64,000 nt of DNA. Source: Lasiosphaeria ovina (lineage: Eukaryota > Ascomycota > Sordariomycetes > Sordariales > Lasiosphaeriaceae). Made by a program: the position numbers and the translations under genes. The notes below the pieces were generated by a model. The model searched no databases, was not told the DNA's origin, and saw only the letters and a list, made by a program, of their open reading frames with translations. The stretch spans positions 124,001-188,000 of the forward strand of contig JAULSN010000003.1 in NCBI GenBank assembly GCA_033439765.1, read 5' to 3'. This document shows, piece by piece, positions 1-11,041 of the stretch. Each line of letters starts with the position of its first letter. Positions within the stretch are counted from its first letter, which is position 1.

Positions 1-1610
1 TCCCGTTTGTCAGCGTGTTGACACAGAGAAGCATGTACTTCTCGGTGCCTGCGGGGATAAAGGGCTCGGGCTGGATTGCTTCGTTGTCTGAGGAGGCCGT
101 GTTAGGGGACTGTGGCGGAGAGGTGGACTCGCTCCCTTGGCCGCTCGATGCAGACGAGTCCGATGTGCCAGTGCTGGCCGATGATACACTGTTGACTGCT
201 GTCAAGCTGCTGAGGTCGGATATTTGCGAGGAGACGGTGCTGACGTTGGGACCCGCTGCGTTTTGAGCCAAGTCTATGGCCGCCTGATGTTGGTGTTCGG
301 CCACCTCAACCCGCAAACGCTCACCACATCTCTATTGAAATTTAGTCAGTAAGCATGTTTTTTTTGGGCATTCAAGTCTACTAGCGTGCTGGAAATCGGA
401 AGAAGGGACTTACACATGTCGATGAAACGCGGACATATCCAGGGGCTACATTTTTCTGACAAAGGTCAGACAAATGGTTCCGCACGTCTTTCACTGCTCT
501 CCGGATAAATGAAAGTCGTCGGGAGCCTGGGTATTGCGAGACGCTGTCTCTTTCAGCAGTTAACAGCCCATTTGTCTCCGATGGGCATTTCTCGGTCCCT
601 CCTGAGCGACCTGCGACAGTGGGTGATTTTCCTTCGCGTGACTTGTGTTCTAGAACCGGCGTCTCATCCACGGAGTGAGCCTTCTGTTGAGACATCAATG
701 TGGTGCCTTGTCCATTCGTGCACTCTCCAAGCCCACCGAGAACGTTTTGTAGAGGTGATGACTGTTGCTTCAGGCTATCGTTAAGAGGAATTTGTCCCTG
801 GTCTTCGTCGAGTTTCAGCCAGGCTCGGAAAAAGCTGCACATGTTCGAGAATGCAGCTGACGAGACCATGAAATCCTTGACGTTCTCGAGACTTTGCATA
901 TCGGCGTCTTCTGAATCGTATAACGACTCGTCGTCGCTGCTATCCAGGTCCTCCTCGTCTTGGTCTTTTTCAATTTGCTGCATTTGCCTGAGATAGGCTA
1001 GCACCTTTTCACGATTGGGCTGTTGATGCGGTCCTGGCTCGTAGATATTATCGCCGGTAATAGAGTTCTTTATCCGGACTGAAACCCGTAACGCAGCGAA
1101 CCGCACAAAACGCGCCGCTTGGACTTGAATGGGCGTCGATGCCTCGTTGCCAAGAGCTCGGCCGTACTGTAGAAGAAAGCGTCGTAGGTTTCGTTGGAAC
1201 CTTTCGGCGCCGACTCTTGTAATAGCCACCTGATATAGCGGCTCGAGTGTGGCATTGAACAGCAAGAGATCCTTGAGCTCGTCCATTGCGCCGCAGCGAA
1301 TACCCGTTGGGAGGGAGCTCTTTGACGAGGTCGAGGACAGCGCTTCTGACAAGACACTCTCCACGTCACTCACGTCAGGTTCAAAACTCGCGTCCGAATT
1401 CACCTTTCGAATGGTGATCGGCGTAACTGGAATCGGTCCAGGGAGCCCTCCAGCCTCTGAGGCCCGAACTTGGTCCCCCAAGCTCTGGCTATCAGTGCTG
1501 CCTGTAAACTGTTTCTCTTCTCCTGTTTCATTGGCCTGCTGGGTTTCGGAAAGGAGGGGCAGATCCTGTGATTCTGCTTTGATCTGAACAAGTGGCGTAA
1601 AGGTGTCCAC
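1..1610 (-). CDS. Fungal-specific hypothetical protein, partial at both ends
   Basis: Two exons are visible on the minus strand, 1610..414 and 331..1, separated by an 82-nt intron (donor GTAAGT at 413, acceptor CAATAG ending at 332). The frame stays open to the window edge, so the C terminus is missing. No ATG lies in frame near 1610; an upstream TAG at about 1619-1621 means the true first exon is further upstream and unresolved. The first ~107 residues are Ser/Glu-rich. A conserved-looking block follows (MDELKDLLLFN, then VGAERFQRNLRRFL and QAARFVRFAALRVSVRI). I recall this block from many ascomycete proteins of unknown function, where a segment like the EKYMLLCVNT seen near the left edge follows. 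A Cys pair straddles the splice junction. No enzyme motif is visible and the function is unknown. Confidence 0.6.
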
Positions 1611-2208
1611 CAGGGCCTACCACTGTTCTTTACCAAGCTTCGAGACCTGGTCGCAACCTGTTAAGATGTGAAGATCAAAGGATCTCGGCTCTGTAAACCT
1701 TCTCCAACACCTCCGGCAAAGGCCAACCCTTGGCTAAGGATACCCGCCATCAAAGTGGAAAGTTGATACACCTCGCTCGGTAACGTGCAAGTCGTGAACG
1801 GGCATCGAAAGATGTTGGCTGCAACGACAGTTAATACCAAGTCACGTCACTATTAAGAGGGATAGTCCAGTAATAAAATAAGACCCACATCAAAGTTGAG
1901 ATTTCGGCATGTGTGTCATGGCGCGCAGCGTACTCTTCTGCCAGGCTCGGATTGCTGTTTGCCAAGCTCAATATTTCAGCTTGGAGTTCCAATTTATAGA
2001 CAGTGTTATGTCACGTTAAAGCAGTTTGTGGGAAACTCAGGGGCATTTGGAACGTACAAGACTCCAGGGTTAAAAACCTGAAAGATATCTGGAAGCTCGA
2101 GTCTCCCAAACGTATCGATACTCGGTAGTTCAGTTCTGACTCTATGGTCCCCTAACACCAAGTCCGTGTCTATCCGATGCTGGCTAGGGGTCCGGGAACT
2201 CGGAGGCT
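1611..2208. other. Intergenic region, no gene recognised
   Basis: This stretch must contain the unresolved first exon and promoter of the leftmost minus-strand gene. A candidate ATG (MAGILSQG...) lies near 1770 on the minus strand, but I could not connect it to the downstream frame by convincing splice sites. Nothing else is supported. Confidence 0.4.
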
Positions 2209-2959
2209 CTATGTTAGGGGGAACTTGGTTCGGTGGAATTTTAGTTTCCAAAGTGTTGCCATGAGCCTTTTTTTGATGTCTTCATGCAGGTGCGCATGGA
2301 AAGGTTTATGCTAAAATTAGTTATCATTTTGAATTACCAGGGGCGGGATCTGAAGCAAAAATTCAAGATCGTACCTTTGTAGATTGTCTCTGCGCATAGT
2401 GCGAGCGTTGCAGATTCCCGCATTTGTACTCTATTCTTTTTAGAATATCAGGCTGATACCCATCGGCCCACTGATGCCTGGAGAGATCTTTTTTATCGTC
2501 GAATGTTTTGTCGCAGGACGGGCGCTTCAAGAATTTGCTTTCAAACCTCGTGTGTTGACCTTTGTGCGTTTCCGGGTTAGGGTATTGGGGACCATTTTCC
2601 AATGTCGAGGACTCCAAACTCTCGTCGGCTGATATGATGAAGTCAATTTCAGATGGAAGCGAGGAATCAAAATACAGCTGGGACATTGCACTATTTGGTA
2701 CCACACTCGGCGGCTCGTGAGGTTGCGAAGTTGGATGCCCAGTGTTGATATTTGCGATAAGATCTGTTCGACGAGTCCGCGGACGGGGTAGCTCAGATAT
2801 AGGACTTGCTGTCGCTGGTAGCTCGGCTGCACTCTCGTACTCGTACTGGAGGTTGAGGTTTGGGATGTCGCCATCGCTTCCAGTACGGGCTATTTGGTTG
2901 ACAGCAATACTGCTGCCCTCGAACGCGCCAGGGGATGGAGGACCAGACGACGCCGCCAT
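2209..2959 (-). CDS. Degenerate C2H2 zinc-finger-like protein
   Basis: Two exons, 2959..2375 and 2310..2209, give 228 aa. The 64-nt intron has donor GTACGA, a TAACTAAT branch site and acceptor TTTTAG; splicing joins Lys to His in frame and ends at a TAG. The first ATG (MAASSGPP) is used because the frame further upstream has none. The N-terminal ~140 residues are Pro/Ser/Glu-rich and look disordered. The C-terminal part reads RPSCDKTFDDKKDLSRHQW, which resembles the start of a C2H2 finger, then a CGN...HYAQRQ segment and a His-rich HKPFHAHLH across the splice. Neither finger has a complete Cys2His2 set: the Cys spacing in the first is wrong. It may be a decaying transcription-factor-like gene or a gene-model fragment. 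The head-to-tail arrangement with the gene to the left suggests, but does not prove, a shared origin. Confidence 0.5.
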
Positions 2960-4303
2960 AGTGATTGCTAGTGTCGAGATCACCAGGTATTAGGGAATGT
3001 ATTTGATGGCCTGCTTCGGTTGACGTCGCGATTGTCATTCATGGGAAAGCGGGGTTTAATGGGAGAAAAACGCCAGCCTGATGCACTTTTGACCGCATCA
3101 ATGCGGGCGGCGGCTCAGCCACATCTCTCCTCCGCCGTCTGGTTGGCTATTGCTACCACACCTCATTCCATGCACTGCCCATTGCAGCAACCTAGGCAGA
3201 TTTGAATATAAAGAGCCTCAAACGCAACTTGGCGTGCCTAATAGTGTTTAGTGAAGTAGGGTCGAGAATTTGGAAGTATGGAGAAGTTATTAAATGGGGG
3301 GGAACGAGGGAATATAGGCACCTAGTTACAGAATTAGGTGCCTACCTTAACCAAAGTCTCCAATAAAGCGGGCCTACGATTAGATCCACTCCTGATGAAA
3401 CTTTGCTCATTTGTTAAGTATTTTTCAAAGGAAGGACTTGAAATAATGAATGTTGGTGTGGTTTCAAAAAATGTTGTGCAAATGTTTAACGTGGTACAAG
3501 AAACCATGTCCTTAAACAACGGTGGTCTGGAAAGTTGTGGCAATAAGAAGGACAAGTACCGTTACTGATTGAATGATATGACCGTAGCCTCCATTCACTG
3601 GCTGAAGGTGCGATTATCAGCATTTGAATCATAACAATGACTCTGGAAAGTGTCATTCAAGGATCGAAATTCTTGTTCTCGGCGCCTAGTTCTAGAACCT
3701 CTGGTCTTTAATATACCTAAGGTAAACATTACATTATTCAAATAACACTTCAAGTCCAGCATGTATACAAACCTACAAATTTCTTAGTTGGTACTATTTG
3801 GTGTTAGTGAATAAGACTGGTTTATAAGCCAGCTACTCATGGAGCTGGCCATGCCCTTGGTGCCCAGTTGTTCAGTCTCAAGTCACCACGGTCCCAACTT
3901 AGACCTCTCCTCCGTAGGACCTCCGGCAAGTAAACAGACAGTCAACAAATAGTGAGTAGACAGTGACGCACCCCTCAGTTATTCCCCTCTTTAAAAAAAA
4001 CTCCCAGCTGCACGTGCCTGCCTAGGTTGCCCAGCAGGTAGTTAACCCGGACGCCGCACCATTTTGTCGCCCTCCTTGTGCAAAGCCCCTCCACCCCTAC
4101 ACCCCTCCACCTTCCCTAAAATAAAAAAACCATCGCAGCACACCGAATTCGTGAAAACGTCTCTCAAGCATCACACCAGAAAACCCGTTGTCGTTGGCAA
4201 CCTTGTTGCTGTCCATAAGAGATCCATCCCCTTCTCCATATTACATACCCCATAGTTAGCCCGGAAGTGCACCTCAAACTTGGCGGCCGGCCCGCTTGCA
4301 AAG
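2960..4303. other. AT-rich intergenic region
   Basis: About 1.3 kb between divergent genes. It contains several short AT-rich stretches and no ORF with protein-like composition. A C/T-rich segment at 4070-4130 probably belongs to the promoter or 5' UTR of the plus-strand gene that follows. No RNA gene was recognised. Confidence 0.5.
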
Positions 4304-7300
4304 ATGCCGCGGGTCGATGATTTGTTCCTGGACGGGTCGGGTAAGGCGGCGCGCCTTCGCCACGCAGCGTGGCAGGAGGTGCTGCCGAATGAATTGCCCG
4401 GCGGTCGCGACATGTCGGGCCTCCGCCATATGCTGCTCGTCTCGCGGCACATCTTTAGCTTCGCCGTCGAGCGCGGCCCCGTTGTCACCTTGTCGGACGG
4501 CTTCGGCGTGAACAGCGCGAACCTGGTGAGACTCATCCTCGGCCACGAAATCACCAACCCGCTTCTGGGGCTTGCCTGGGCCGACGTGCTCGACCAACAC
4601 GGTGCTATCTCGGCGGTGAGTGAGGACCAATTTCGGCTTGCCATTTTTGACTACGTGGCTGGCGATGTGAGCCTCCCCCCCGATCTGGACTTCGAGGGCA
4701 TCATAGAGTCGGCCGCGATGAAGAGAAGCCTGTGGACCATACCACATTTCCAGCTATATCAGCACTGGGAGCGCGAACCCGGCGGCAACTGGAACAAGGT
4801 TCTAAATAATAGCACGTCTAGTCTGGTCGAGTGGGACGGTCTCAGCCAGGATGGGGATCTTGGCAAGCATATCAGAAGCGTGTTTGGCATGCGTCCGACC
4901 AACCCTACTACCGATGCCATGAAGTTCTACAACGGATTCGTTGGAGACAACTTCCCTCACCTCATCCGCGTCAAGTACCAGCCTGGCGAAGTTATCCGGC
5001 GCTTGCCCCAAGCAAAGATCCAAACCTTCAGCTTGGTTGGCCGTGTGCTCCAGGGCAATATTACCAACGACACCCCCCCCCGGAAGTACGTGCTGATAGC
5101 CGCCGTCCATTTGCCTGATGAACCCACAGGCAAGGACACGGTGCGTCTGTTCATGCCTGCTGGCGAAGCACCTCCTAACAATGCCTTATACATGGACGAC
5201 GATATTCTGGAGATTTGGCTGCGAAGCTTCAGCGAACCCACATATCTTTACTACTGGATGGAGGCCGCTCTGCATAACAGCCCACCCGCACCTGTCGCCG
5301 CTCCTCCCGTTGACCAGCCTGGATTATCTCACGAAGCTTCCACCGCGAGCGCCATTCCTCCCTCCTCATCTATGTCGGCTTCTCCCCTTGACCAACCTGA
5401 AATTTCTGCCACTGGCGCTATTCCTCCCTCTCAGTCTATGTCGGCCCCCCCCCTTGACCAGCCTGGATCATCTCACGAAGATCCTACCGCGGGCGCCATT
5501 CCTCCCTCCAACTCTATGTCGGTCCCCCCCATGCGCCCCCACATTGACCAGCCTGGAATACCTCACGGAGCTTCTGCCGCTGATGCCATTAATCCCTCTC
5601 GGTCTAATATGACGGCAACCTTGGGACATGCAGCAGACACTGAACATGAGGATGGCAACAGTGACACAGATATTGAACCAAAAGAGTACCAAGACGGTAC
5701 TCTACCAGACGGGGACCAAGAAGATTCCGGAGGCGAGGGATACGTCGACGTGGGGGTATTCGTGACGGGATCTGCGTTCACAGCGATCAATGGCTCCACA
5801 GCCAAGAGCGCCGTCCCTCTCAGCGCCCAGGTTTCTTCACTGAGAGTGGGAGAAGGTGCTATTTATGCTGCTGATGGAAACGAGGATACTGAAATGTATG
5901 ACTCAAACGACAGCGGAGAAGTCTGTGATGAAACGTTCCATGGATATTTATCCTCGACAGACTATGATAACGTTGGCAATGGCGAAGAGGACATGGGTTA
6001 CGAAGAAAACATGGGTGACGAAGAGGGGGATTTTGAAGACACATACATGAGCGACGAAGCCAATGTTGCCGAAGACAATAACCAGGAGGAGAGCCAGCTT
6101 GCCGAAACCCAGCTCCTCGAGGAGAGCAATCTCGCTGCCAACCATCACGAGATGTTTGGTGGCAAGGTCAATATCGCAGCCCAGAATATTCAGCCTGGTA
6201 ATGTTGAGAAGGATATCCGGCATGCAGAGGACCATGTCCAGTTTGATCAGCACAACGAAGTTGTTGATAGCGACAACCTTTCAGCCGACGAAAACGGTTC
6301 TGCCTGGGACAAGCAATTTGATGCTGCAGTGCATGGTAACTCGAACCTAGAGGAGCAAGTCGGAACCAGCCAGCCAATCGAAGTGGCTAATGACGGCATC
6401 TCTGTTGAGAACATTACAAACGGCGAATTGAATCCCGACGCTCCAGAGGAGGAAACCCAACTTGGTGCTGCAGAGAAGAGCATCCCGGATTCACAGGAGA
6501 ATGTCAAATCTGACCAGCCTGGCGAAGCGGTTGATAACGAAATCATCGTCGACGACGTTCAAGACGGCGGAGATGATGTCGATCCTAACCTCATGATTTC
6601 CGTGGAGCCTACCGACGAGCCTGCCGACGAGCTTGATACTGACAACGTTCCAAGCGGTCAAGGCAATGCCCCTGAGAACAGTCCACCCCTATCGAATCAG
6701 CCCGACGAGATAGTCGTGTCAGCCGCTGATGGCGAGTCCAATGCCAGCATGCCTCCAGAGCACACCTCCCAGAATGTTGCAAAGGAGCCCGAGGAGAACA
6801 TTCGCGACGAGTACTTTTCTGACCTTTCCTACACCCCCAGCCCTGACCCAAGTGCCAGAGAGGTCTACATCTGGGGCGAGCCACTGGTCTTCGATAGGGA
6901 TGCCTTTGAGATGAGCCTCACCGCCGAAGAACCCGCCGTTTCCGCCTTCGAAAAGGCTCGACTCGCCAACGCCAAAGTGGATGGTCGCAAGAGGCTCACT
7001 AAGAAGGAAAAGGCGACAAAAGCGATGAAGGCCGAGCTCGCCAAGAAGAAAGCAGCGGCCCACGAGGCCGCGCAGCTGGCCGAGGGGATCACCAGACCAC
7101 TGAAAAAGTCTCTGAAGCGCGCCTACGAGGGAAAAGACATACGGCGCAAGGTGATGCGCGGCGCCAGCGGCGAGGCCGGCAGCCGCGGCATCCCGCTGAC
7201 AGACGACGACGTGGAGACGTACGAGAACGGACTGCTGCACAAAAGCGAAGTGATAACCGAGCTCACCATAGACGTGCGGCGCGCCAACGTCTCCGTGCCG

Positions 7301-7639
7301 CAGAGCTTTGGGGAGCGCTTCACCGTCAAGTATAACAGCGACATCTTCTTCGCGCAGGGCGGCCGCAACCGCGGCCTCGATATCATTTCCCGCCTCGAGA
7401 CCCAGCCAACCGGCCGAAACCGGTCATATCAGTTTTTCGTCCGCCCCACGCCAGTTGCTGAAGATTACTTTGAACCGGATGGAACACGTCGTCGCAATGA
7501 AATCCGCAGCCGTGGCGGCAGAAGTGACGGTGTCCCCGGAGGAGACCCTAACCGCGACTACAGGAGGAGTCCTGGCACCGACAATGGAAGTCGTGGCAAC
7601 ACAGATGAGGGCGGGGACAGTGTGATGTCGGATGTGTAG
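4304..7639 (+). CDS. Large acidic repeat-containing hypothetical protein
   Basis: A single uninterrupted exon encodes 1,111 aa. I start at the ATG MPRVDDLFLDG, since the longer frame upstream has no ATG. Residues ~1-330 look folded, with a mixed hydrophobic pattern (HMLLVSRHIFSFAVE, LWTIPHFQLYQHWE). Residues ~330-450 are a Pro/Ser-rich tandem repeat of about 30 residues (DQPG..SHE....AIPPS.SMSAPPL), with four divergent copies at nt 5300-5610. Residues ~450-870 are strongly Glu/Asp/Asn-rich and low complexity. A Lys/Arg-rich segment follows (KKEKATKAMKAELAKKKAAAHE, nt ~7000-7065) that could be coiled coil or a nuclear localisation signal. The extreme C terminus is Arg/Gly-rich. No known domain was recognised. 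The long C runs inside the repeat (nt ~5075 and ~5445) are potential slippage points, but the frame is open through both. Confidence 0.75.
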   Translation: MPRVDDLFLDGSGKAARLRHAAWQEVLPNELPGGRDMSGLRHMLLVSRHIFSFAVERGPVVTLSDGFGVNSANLVRLILGHEITNPLLGLAWADVLDQHGAISAVSEDQFRLAIFDYVAGDVSLPPDLDFEGIIESAAMKRSLWTIPHFQLYQHWEREPGGNWNKVLNNSTSSLVEWDGLSQDGDLGKHIRSVFGMRPTNPTTDAMKFYNGFVGDNFPHLIRVKYQPGEVIRRLPQAKIQTFSLVGRVLQGNITNDTPPRKYVLIAAVHLPDEPTGKDTVRLFMPAGEAPPNNALYMDDDILEIWLRSFSEPTYLYYWMEAALHNSPPAPVAAPPVDQPGLSHEASTASAIPPSSSMSASPLDQPEISATGAIPPSQSMSAPPLDQPGSSHEDPTAGAIPPSNSMSVPPMRPHIDQPGIPHGASAADAINPSRSNMTATLGHAADTEHEDGNSDTDIEPKEYQDGTLPDGDQEDSGGEGYVDVGVFVTGSAFTAINGSTAKSAVPLSAQVSSLRVGEGAIYAADGNEDTEMYDSNDSGEVCDETFHGYLSSTDYDNVGNGEEDMGYEENMGDEEGDFEDTYMSDEANVAEDNNQEESQLAETQLLEESNLAANHHEMFGGKVNIAAQNIQPGNVEKDIRHAEDHVQFDQHNEVVDSDNLSADENGSAWDKQFDAAVHGNSNLEEQVGTSQPIEVANDGISVENITNGELNPDAPEEETQLGAAEKSIPDSQENVKSDQPGEAVDNEIIVDDVQDGGDDVDPNLMISVEPTDEPADELDTDNVPSGQGNAPENSPPLSNQPDEIVVSAADGESNASMPPEHTSQNVAKEPEENIRDEYFSDLSYTPSPDPSAREVYIWGEPLVFDRDAFEMSLTAEEPAVSAFEKARLANAKVDGRKRLTKKEKATKAMKAELAKKKAAAHEAAQLAEGITRPLKKSLKRAYEGKDIRRKVMRGASGEAGSRGIPLTDDDVETYENGLLHKSEVITELTIDVRRANVSVPQSFGERFTVKYNSDIFFAQGGRNRGLDIISRLETQPTGRNRSYQFFVRPTPVAEDYFEPDGTRRRNEIRSRGGRSDGVPGGDPNRDYRRSPGTDNGSRGNTDEGGDSVMSDV
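5300..5610 (+). repeat. In-frame ~30-residue Pro/Ser tandem repeat
   Basis: Four diverged copies of a unit with core DQPG, SHE/HGA, AIPPS and SMS-PP lie inside the 1,111-aa gene. Copy lengths differ by whole codons, so the reading frame is preserved. Polycytosine runs of 7-10 nt recur at the PPL/PPM position. Confidence 0.75.
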
Positions 7640-8303
7640 ATTTGAGGCTTTTAAGCTTGGCGTTGGCGTTGATTTTGATGTGCGATGAAAATTGCATATC
7701 TGGCCTCGGTCTACAGGGAGGACACTTGATCTATTTACTGCTGGACGAGCGTGGGATTTTGGCGACTGGCATAGGACTACACATGTATCATGTATAACAA
7801 AATGGGCGGGAGATTATGGCGAGTTAGTACTCGTATGGCCTTTGTATTTAGTTCTAGGTATCATGTCCTCCGCTTACATGCAGATACGGATCATAAGAGG
7901 TAGTTTCTTGGGTACCTAATACTACATGGTCATATCTGTGGTACTTTTGGGTCAAGACTCTGACATTGGCTTCTACTTAACTATCTACTGAAATTAGGGG
8001 TCACGAACAAAGCAAATTTAGTCACATTCTCACTGCTATCAAGCTGACTTCTAATAAAGGAACTGGATTTCAAAAAGACTAATTAACAAACAAAAACCTT
8101 TGATATCCTGAAAAGCTACCTGATGCTACGGACAGTCAGCACAAAACCGTACTCCAACTTTCAAGGACGGTCTCTCGCTGAGAAAAATCTATGCGAAGCT
8201 GCTATGTATCAGTTTTCGAGTCTCAAGCATAAAAGGCACAACCTAGCTTCACTTATCACCGCCATATAACGCATCGCATCATCACATCACGCCAAGGTAC
8301 ATA
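7640..8303. other. Intergenic region between convergent genes
   Basis: Contains the 3' ends of a plus-strand and a minus-strand gene. It is AT-rich and has no supported coding region. Confidence 0.5.
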
Positions 8304-9308
8304 CTACAGGTAGTACAGGCCCTCGGACCGCCTGTTGGACGGGACGCGCGGGGGATCCGTGCTGTAGTCGAGGCGGACGTTGCGGACGGCGCGCAAAACC
8401 TCGTCGGCGTCGGCCAGCAGCGACTGGGCGTGGAACACGGAGACTTGGTCCTGGACCCAGGCCACATCGCCCGTGATGGGCACGGTGAACTCGTAGTGGT
8501 GAGCGCCGACCCTGCGCAGCGCGTCGACGAAGTCGCGCACCGTGAGACCCGGCGCCACGCCCAGCGTCTCGCGGTGCAGCGGCGCGCCGTTAGTCGCGCC
8601 GGGGAAGCTGCGCGCCAGCCCGTACCGCACCTCCATTGTCGCCCTGTACACCCCTGAGTCGGTTTCCTCGGGCGCCGGCGCGCTGCTGGGCAGGATGTCG
8701 ATCTGGATTCCCGACTGCAGCGTGTTGTTGCTCGGCAGGAACAGCGACCAGCTGTGGCCGAGCGACGGGTAGCCCCTGTGCGAGATCAACTGTAGCTGCA
8801 CGACTGGCATGGCACGCATCTGTTCGGTGAGATTCTCGGGGAAGTAACGAACGGAAGTCACTGGCACAGCGGCGGCAGCACCGGCAGAGGACGCCGGCGC
8901 CGTCGGCGCTACATTGTTTGGCAGCAGTCTGGGCGGGATGGGGTTGAGGCGAGACTGGAGGTCTTGCCGGCTCCTTGTGGAGGGTCGACCTCGGCGCGAT
9001 GATCTAGTTATGCATCGCGGAGCAATCGACGTGATGTCTGTTTGCGTACCTGCATCAACATAGGCAGGCCGGATCGGCCGCGAAGTAGGCAACGGGTGAC
9101 GGCCACGGCCTCGAGAGAATAAAGATAATCGGAAACTTGGAGCAGCGGCTGACGGAACTTGTCCGTTGACTTGCGGTGCTTCGGCCCTGGCAGTGCTAGA
9201 TTCGGAATTATCTCCTGGAAGGGGAGACCAGGGGAATAATCGGCGGTCGTTTTGAGTATTCCGAAGCCGTATCCGTTCCCGGTCTGAGTCACCAGGCTGA
9301 TTTTCCAT
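8304..9308 (-). CDS. Hypothetical protein, possible DUF7770-like C-terminal domain
   Basis: One exon encodes 334 aa starting MENQPGDSD; no ATG lies further upstream in the frame. The first ~150 residues are Arg/Ser/Pro-rich and probably disordered (DAGTQTDITS, SSRRGRPSTRS). The C-terminal ~180 residues look like a compact alpha/beta domain: VVQLQLISHRGYPSLGHSW, then SLFLPSN with QIDILPSS, a Tyr-Gly-Leu-Ala-Arg segment, VRDFVDALRRVGAHHYEF and a final GLYYL. The order 'H-W-S-(hydrophobic) ... R ... TV-D' resembles, from memory, the fungal DUF7770 family, but I cannot verify this. No signal peptide or membrane segment is seen. Function unknown. Confidence 0.65.
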   Translation of the reverse strand: MENQPGDSDRERIRLRNTQNDRRLFPWSPLPGDNSESSTARAEAPQVNGQVPSAAAPSFRLSLFSRGRGRHPLPTSRPIRPAYVDAGTQTDITSIAPRCITRSSRRGRPSTRSRQDLQSRLNPIPPRLLPNNVAPTAPASSAGAAAAVPVTSVRYFPENLTEQMRAMPVVQLQLISHRGYPSLGHSWSLFLPSNNTLQSGIQIDILPSSAPAPEETDSGVYRATMEVRYGLARSFPGATNGAPLHRETLGVAPGLTVRDFVDALRRVGAHHYEFTVPITGDVAWVQDQVSVFHAQSLLADADEVLRAVRNVRLDYSTDPPRVPSNRRSEGLYYL

Positions 9309-11041
9309 GGGGCACTCAGCCCTAGGGGTAGCAAACAATAATTTGAAGGATTGGTTGATAAATGATTGGTTAAGACTTATTTTTTAGCGTTGGTCTGTTT
9401 GTGATGACAACAGTACCGATATAACAAGAATCAATGAAGGGATCTGCCGACAGATATTTATACCGACGCTGAGGAGGCCGAACGGCTTGAGTTCCTGTGA
9501 TACCATAGGCCAACATGCGACTCGCTACGTTTGTCATGGACTTAAATATAAGTCATAAACAAGGCACCTTTGACTGCCATGGCGAATACTTGGCAGCAGG
9601 ACAAACATGTTGGTGTGATCGTGCGGGCAACGGTGGCCAACTTGAAATGATACTGCCATCTGGTCCAAAGTGGAGTGATAGCTGACTGCTATCTTTGAGC
9701 AGGAGCAAAGTTTTTAGTTGAACGATATTCGTTGATCTTGGCTTTTGCTGCCATTCCCGCCGATATGGGGAAACCTCTTTTAACCCCAACGTGCAACGTG
9801 CCTGACTTATCTCCAGTTGGTCAGGGTTAAGCAAAAACAGTTTTACTAGCAAACGAGTAGCATCCCCGGAAATTTTGCAACGTGTAATAAATGGTCTTTA
9901 TCCGTTTGTAGTACACCGAAGAGTCTGTGGCTCGATAAGTCACATCTTTATGTAAGGCGCCTTGATTACCGGTCTGGTGTGACTGGCGACGTGAGACGGT
10001 ACTGGATGACAAATTTGCCGCCGAGTCAAGGAGAAGCACACGGGATTATATAGACACCCAAAAGCAAACATGGTATTGTCGAATATCAAGTGAACTCAGG
10101 CCTATATAACATTCCTTAAGATATTCTCTTCTATATTTTATGAAGGCAGGTAGATTCAAGTTGGCAAATGTCAGGTGGAGAATAAGTCACATCAAAAGTA
10201 TCTCATTATGCTAAGAATAGTCTCTCGTGTTTTACTAAAATATCAGGCGGGCAGCTTATTCTGCTTCTAGTTTGCTACCTATCTCTAACTGGATTGTTTA
10301 TATATTGACTAATATGCTAACCTGTGGCCAGTGATTTTCACAAAGTGGTGATCTCGGACATAAACGAGCGTCGAAAATAAAACCAGGGACATCACCCCGC
10401 AACTCCAAAAGGGGGGTTTTAAAACAGTGGGAGGCCGCAAATGTGATCCGGCACGCTGGCCAAACTCCCAAAGTGAAGTCAGCCCTTAGTTTGACCCAAT
10501 GCTTTGCGCCGGGATCAGGAACAACGATGGTTAGAACCAAGCCAAACTAACCGGAGAAGAAATACTCGCCTTGTGCAAATGCAACTGACTACTTGCTACC
10601 GCTTGCGGCCGGGGACGAGGAAGTTTGCAAGTTGTAATTATCAGGCACCCCAAGCATCGAGACTTGCGGCAATTACAGTCGGCTGTCTCGCACATCTCGT
10701 ACCACACTTTTCCGCATTCATGCTTTACACCCACGCTGTCGTGGATGGAGCAAACAACGTCCTCGCAGTGCAGGAAGTAACCAAGCCCTTGCTCCGTATG
10801 GGTCGGGGAATGTGATAGGGTTTCGCGAAATAGGTAATCTTTGATCGGGGACTGGTCCGAAACGTAGCTGGGTGGTGGCATGGATGAGACCGAGGTTCAA
10901 ACGCGTCAGAAGATTGAGAGTTGCGCGTGTGAGTGTATACCTAATGTATGAGTGGTTGGGGCACAAATGTAGATGGTAAACCCAGGTGCCTGTTGGATGC
11001 GAGAATATACAGAGCATCTAGACTATGTTGTTCGACCCTCC
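9309..11041. other. Long intergenic region, nothing recognised
   Basis: About 1.7 kb of moderately AT-rich DNA. Short frames occur on both strands, but none has a plausible start plus splice structure, or protein-like composition. A weakly GC-rich patch lies at 10500-10700. Confidence 0.45.
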
